Part shown: positions 30,923-32,714 of the stretch, one piece after another | Position numbering within the stretch: the stretch's first letter is position 1 | Layout of the letters: each line of letters starts with the position of its first letter | DNA from: Flavobacteriales bacterium | GTDB taxonomy: Bacteria; Bacteroidota; Bacteroidia; Flavobacteriales_C; GCA-002722245 | Assembly: GCA_002720635.1 (NCBI GenBank) | Contig: PBJD01000022.1 | Span: 1 to 32,714, forward strand | Length of the DNA stretch: 32,714 bases | Direction of reading: 5' to 3' | Position numbers and translations under genes: made by a program | The notes under the pieces: model-generated | What the model was told of the DNA's origin: nothing | The model's input: only the letters and a program-made list of their open reading frames with translations | Database searches by the model: none

Positions 30923-31648
30923 CTATTGATACTTTCTGGATAATAATGATTGTAACTTCTGATAAGGTTCTTCATCTAATAACCAACTTCGCTTTTGAGC
31001 AACCTCTGTCAGCTTATCCTTAGCTTCAGTTAATGAGACACAATTGTTCAACTCCTCGATTGTTTTTAAAAACTGTTCCGTATTGCCATCGAAAAGTTCA
31101 TTTGTGAATAAAAATTTTTCATTGATTCCAATAGCACTGTTTAAATTCTCAATTTTTTTGCGTGCTAATTTTGCGGCCAAACTATTGTCTTCTTCCTCTT
31201 GAGAATCATAAAGTAAACCAGAGGAATTTGATGATATAGCAGATGTAATTTCATTCTCCAATTGCTCAACAATTTCTTCGTGAGAGGGTATATCATCTAT
31301 AGTTTGTCTATCTTTTTCTATTTTCGGTTTTTCTGCCTGAGTATACTCCAAAGCTTCGTTAAACCCTTCTTCTATTTCGTGTTCAACTTCTACAGAATTA
31401 GAAACCTCAGGTAAAGGCTCTTTTTCTTGTAATTGAATTTCTAATTGCTCACTCTTTTTATTCTGTTCATCAAACAAAACATACGATAAAATAACAGAGC
31501 CCTCATGGAGTTCTCTAGCATCTTGAATCAACTCTCTTAACAAAGATTTGTTTACACTTCCTCCTAAGCTTTCTATTTTTGCCAAATTAGTATTGATGGC
31601 TTTTTGATTTGTTTTTAATTGCTGAATAACTTCTAAAAAACTGCTCAT
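30923..31648 (-). CDS. uncharacterised acidic protein, Bacteroidota-conserved C-terminus
   Basis: The 241-residue protein has a helical N-terminus (residues 1-60), an acidic, low-complexity middle rich in Glu and Ser (about 65-160), and a conserved-looking C-terminus with INEKFLFTNELFDGN and FLKTIEELNNCVSLTEAKD. I recall this C-terminal pattern from uncharacterised Bacteroidota proteins but know no function. It has no signal peptide or membrane segment. It is just upstream of ruvB on the same strand. A small inverted repeat, AAGTGA-GTAT-TCACTT (31708-31723), lies about 60 bases before the start; no exact -7 element is visible. Confidence 0.7.
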   Translation of the reverse strand: MSSFLEVIQQLKTNQKAINTNLAKIESLGGSVNKSLLRELIQDARELHEGSVILSYVLFDEQNKKSEQLEIQLQEKEPLPEVSNSVEVEHEIEEGFNEALEYTQAEKPKIEKDRQTIDDIPSHEEIVEQLENEITSAISSNSSGLLYDSQEEEDNSLAAKLARKKIENLNSAIGINEKFLFTNELFDGNTEQFLKTIEELNNCVSLTEAKDKLTEVAQKRSWLLDEEPYQKLQSLLSRKYQ

Positions 31649-31906
31649 AACAAAACGGTTGTTTAATAAATTTAACTTTTAATTCCCATATATAGCATCC
31701 AAACCACAAGTGAGTATTCACTTATTCAAGTTAACAAAGTAAACTATTCAGTTGAAATTTCAGTTCAAAATTAGCCGAACCAACATTCAAAACTTCATTA
31801 TAATTGTTATATCCAATAGCATGCCAACTCAATAATCTAGTCAGTATTGTTAATTTTTGAAAATAGTATGATGGAATAAAAAAGAAAAAGTATAGAACCT
31901 TAAAAA

Positions 31907-32407
31907 CTATTTGCTCTCGTTTACAATATAGTTAATCTTTAAGGCGGAAGCGTCTCTTAACTCCTCTTTTACCTCACTGACAATTCCTAGTTTTGTTTTT
32001 TTATCAACCTTTAAGCAAACTACCATTTTTTTTGCTTTCGAGGCTCCAATTTGAGGATCAACTTCAGAATAGCTCGCTTTAATACTAGCTCTTTTTTCAT
32101 CCAGAAACATTCGAATATCCTTTTTGCTTTTTATAGCATCATTGAGCTGTATTGACGTTTTATCTCCATAGGTTTTCTGTAAAGACTTTACAGGTACTCC
32201 CAACTGAATATAGGCAGTAGGGGTTTTATCTTCCAACTTACCTGTTTCAGAGGCAGTCGGCAGTTTTACCATTACACTGGCTTCATTGTCTTTAGATTTT
32301 GTAGCTACCATAAAAAAGAACAAAAGCATGAATACAATGTCCGGTAGGGACGCTGTCGAGATACCGGGCTCTATTCTTTTCTTCTTGCCGTCGTCGAATT
32401 TAGACAT
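31907..32407 (-). CDS. ExbD/TolR-family biopolymer transport protein (second copy)
   Basis: The 166-residue protein begins with a short basic cytoplasmic tail (MSKFDDGKKKRIEPGISTAS), then the single ExbD membrane helix LPDIVFMLLFFFMVATK with the conserved proton-path Asp (LPDIVF), then a periplasmic domain ending KEELRDASALKINYIVNE. With ExbB-type proteins, ExbD uses the proton gradient to energise TonB-dependent outer-membrane transport. It is the downstream member of a tandem ExbD pair, 14 bases after the other. Residues 80-130 are longer than in enteric ExbD, as is usual in this phylum. Confidence 0.9.
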   Translation of the reverse strand: MSKFDDGKKKRIEPGISTASLPDIVFMLLFFFMVATKSKDNEASVMVKLPTASETGKLEDKTPTAYIQLGVPVKSLQKTYGDKTSIQLNDAIKSKKDIRMFLDEKRASIKASYSEVDPQIGASKAKKMVVCLKVDKKTKLGIVSEVKEELRDASALKINYIVNESK

Positions 32408-32421
32408 ATTTATTTTCTTTT

Positions 32422-32714
32422 TTATTGAACTACCGGTGCTTCGGAAATATTTTCTTTGTACACCATTTTCAACATTTCTCTTTCTTGCAGAGTCAGGTCT
32501 TCCCAGCCTCTATTCAAAACTTTCTTAGCTAAATCGCTTCTTAATGCAGTATACGCTCGCTTTAAATGATCCTTGAGAAGAATATACGTATCATACTCAG
32601 CTCCCTGAGTAGCCTGCATATTTACAACGTGCTCTGATTTCCTAAAGTCATCTCCAAAAACCTGCAGAGCTTTTAACCTTAATTCAGATTTTCTTAACTT
32701 TCTTTTGGCAGAAG
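32422..32714 (-). CDS. ExbD/TolR-family biopolymer transport protein, C-terminal part (5' end beyond window)
   Basis: The ORF track shows only 65 residues from an internal ATG, but the minus-strand frame is open to the window edge: SAKRKLRKSELRLKALQVFG and onward into VVNMQATQGAEYDTYILLKD. The visible 96-97 codons match the C-terminal region of the first ExbD of the Bacteroidota tandem pair, including the EYDTYI stretch and a helical insertion (EDLTLQEREMLKMVYKENISEA). The membrane helix lies outside the window. It is followed after 14 bases by the second ExbD. Confidence 0.75.
   Translation of the reverse strand, partial: SAKRKLRKSELRLKALQVFGDDFRKSEHVVNMQATQGAEYDTYILLKDHLKRAYTALRSDLAKKVLNRGWEDLTLQEREMLKMVYKENISEAPVVQ

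Overview
This window is AT-rich chromosomal DNA from a member of the Bacteroidota, most likely a Flavobacteriia-like lineage. The evidence is the set of gene families: DUF4271 next to hemD, DUF5777 with YceI, an HU-CCDC81/SPOR protein, a fused DAHP synthase/type II chorismate mutase, the two-ExbD arrangement, and WaaE-like and GT4 glycosyltransferases. Promoters fit the TTTG-N(17-21)-TAnnTTTG pattern of this phylum, and Shine-Dalgarno sequences are mostly absent. It reads as core genome: I see no rRNA, tRNA, CRISPR array, insertion sequence, integrase or phage module.

Layout. 1-1.1 kb: 5' part of the helicase gene hrpB (-), divergent from a Fur-family regulator (+), with a 7-3-7 palindrome between them. 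1.1-3.2 kb: a membrane-anchored EEP-fold phosphodiesterase and a helical lipoprotein (-). 3.5-5.4 kb: two envelope glycosyltransferases (+), the second broken by a frameshift in an A10 run. 5.5-7.1 kb: four small genes (unknown, MazG-like, LEA-type lipoprotein, unknown). 7.1-10.7 kb: pgk (-), then DNA polymerase III delta' (holB) and another glycosyltransferase (+). 10.8-13.7 kb: a tightly packed minus-strand operon YceI-DUF5777-DUF4271-hemD. 13.9-17.6 kb: a soluble multi-PAS histidine kinase with its LytTR response regulator (+). 17.6-22.4 kb: the thrABC threonine operon (-), preceded by a Thr/Ile-rich leader peptide and hairpins, i.e. a probable attenuator. 22.5-25.2 kb: a strongly basic repeat lipoprotein, an acyl-CoA thioesterase, an M23 peptidase and a zinc-ribbon membrane protein (+). 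25.3-27.1 kb: an SLC13-type transporter (-). 27.2-29.8 kb: the HU/SPOR protein and the DAHP synthase/chorismate mutase (+), closed by a clear bidirectional terminator. 29.9-32.7 kb: ruvB, an unknown acidic protein, and two ExbD genes (-), the last cut by the window edge.

How the genes work together: thrABC and the DAHP synthase/chorismate mutase feed amino acid synthesis. The glycosyltransferases, lipoproteins, M23 peptidase, SPOR protein and ExbD proteins serve the envelope. holB, ruvB and hrpB act on nucleic acids.

The most interesting items are the unrecognised DSY/RGG-like repeat lipoprotein (22496-23233), the threonine leader peptide missing from the ORF track, the A10 frameshift in a glycosyltransferase, and the palindrome between hrpB and fur. 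Several ORF-track start codons also lie inside or upstream of promoter elements, so I corrected those starts. All homology calls are from memory of family motifs; no search was run.
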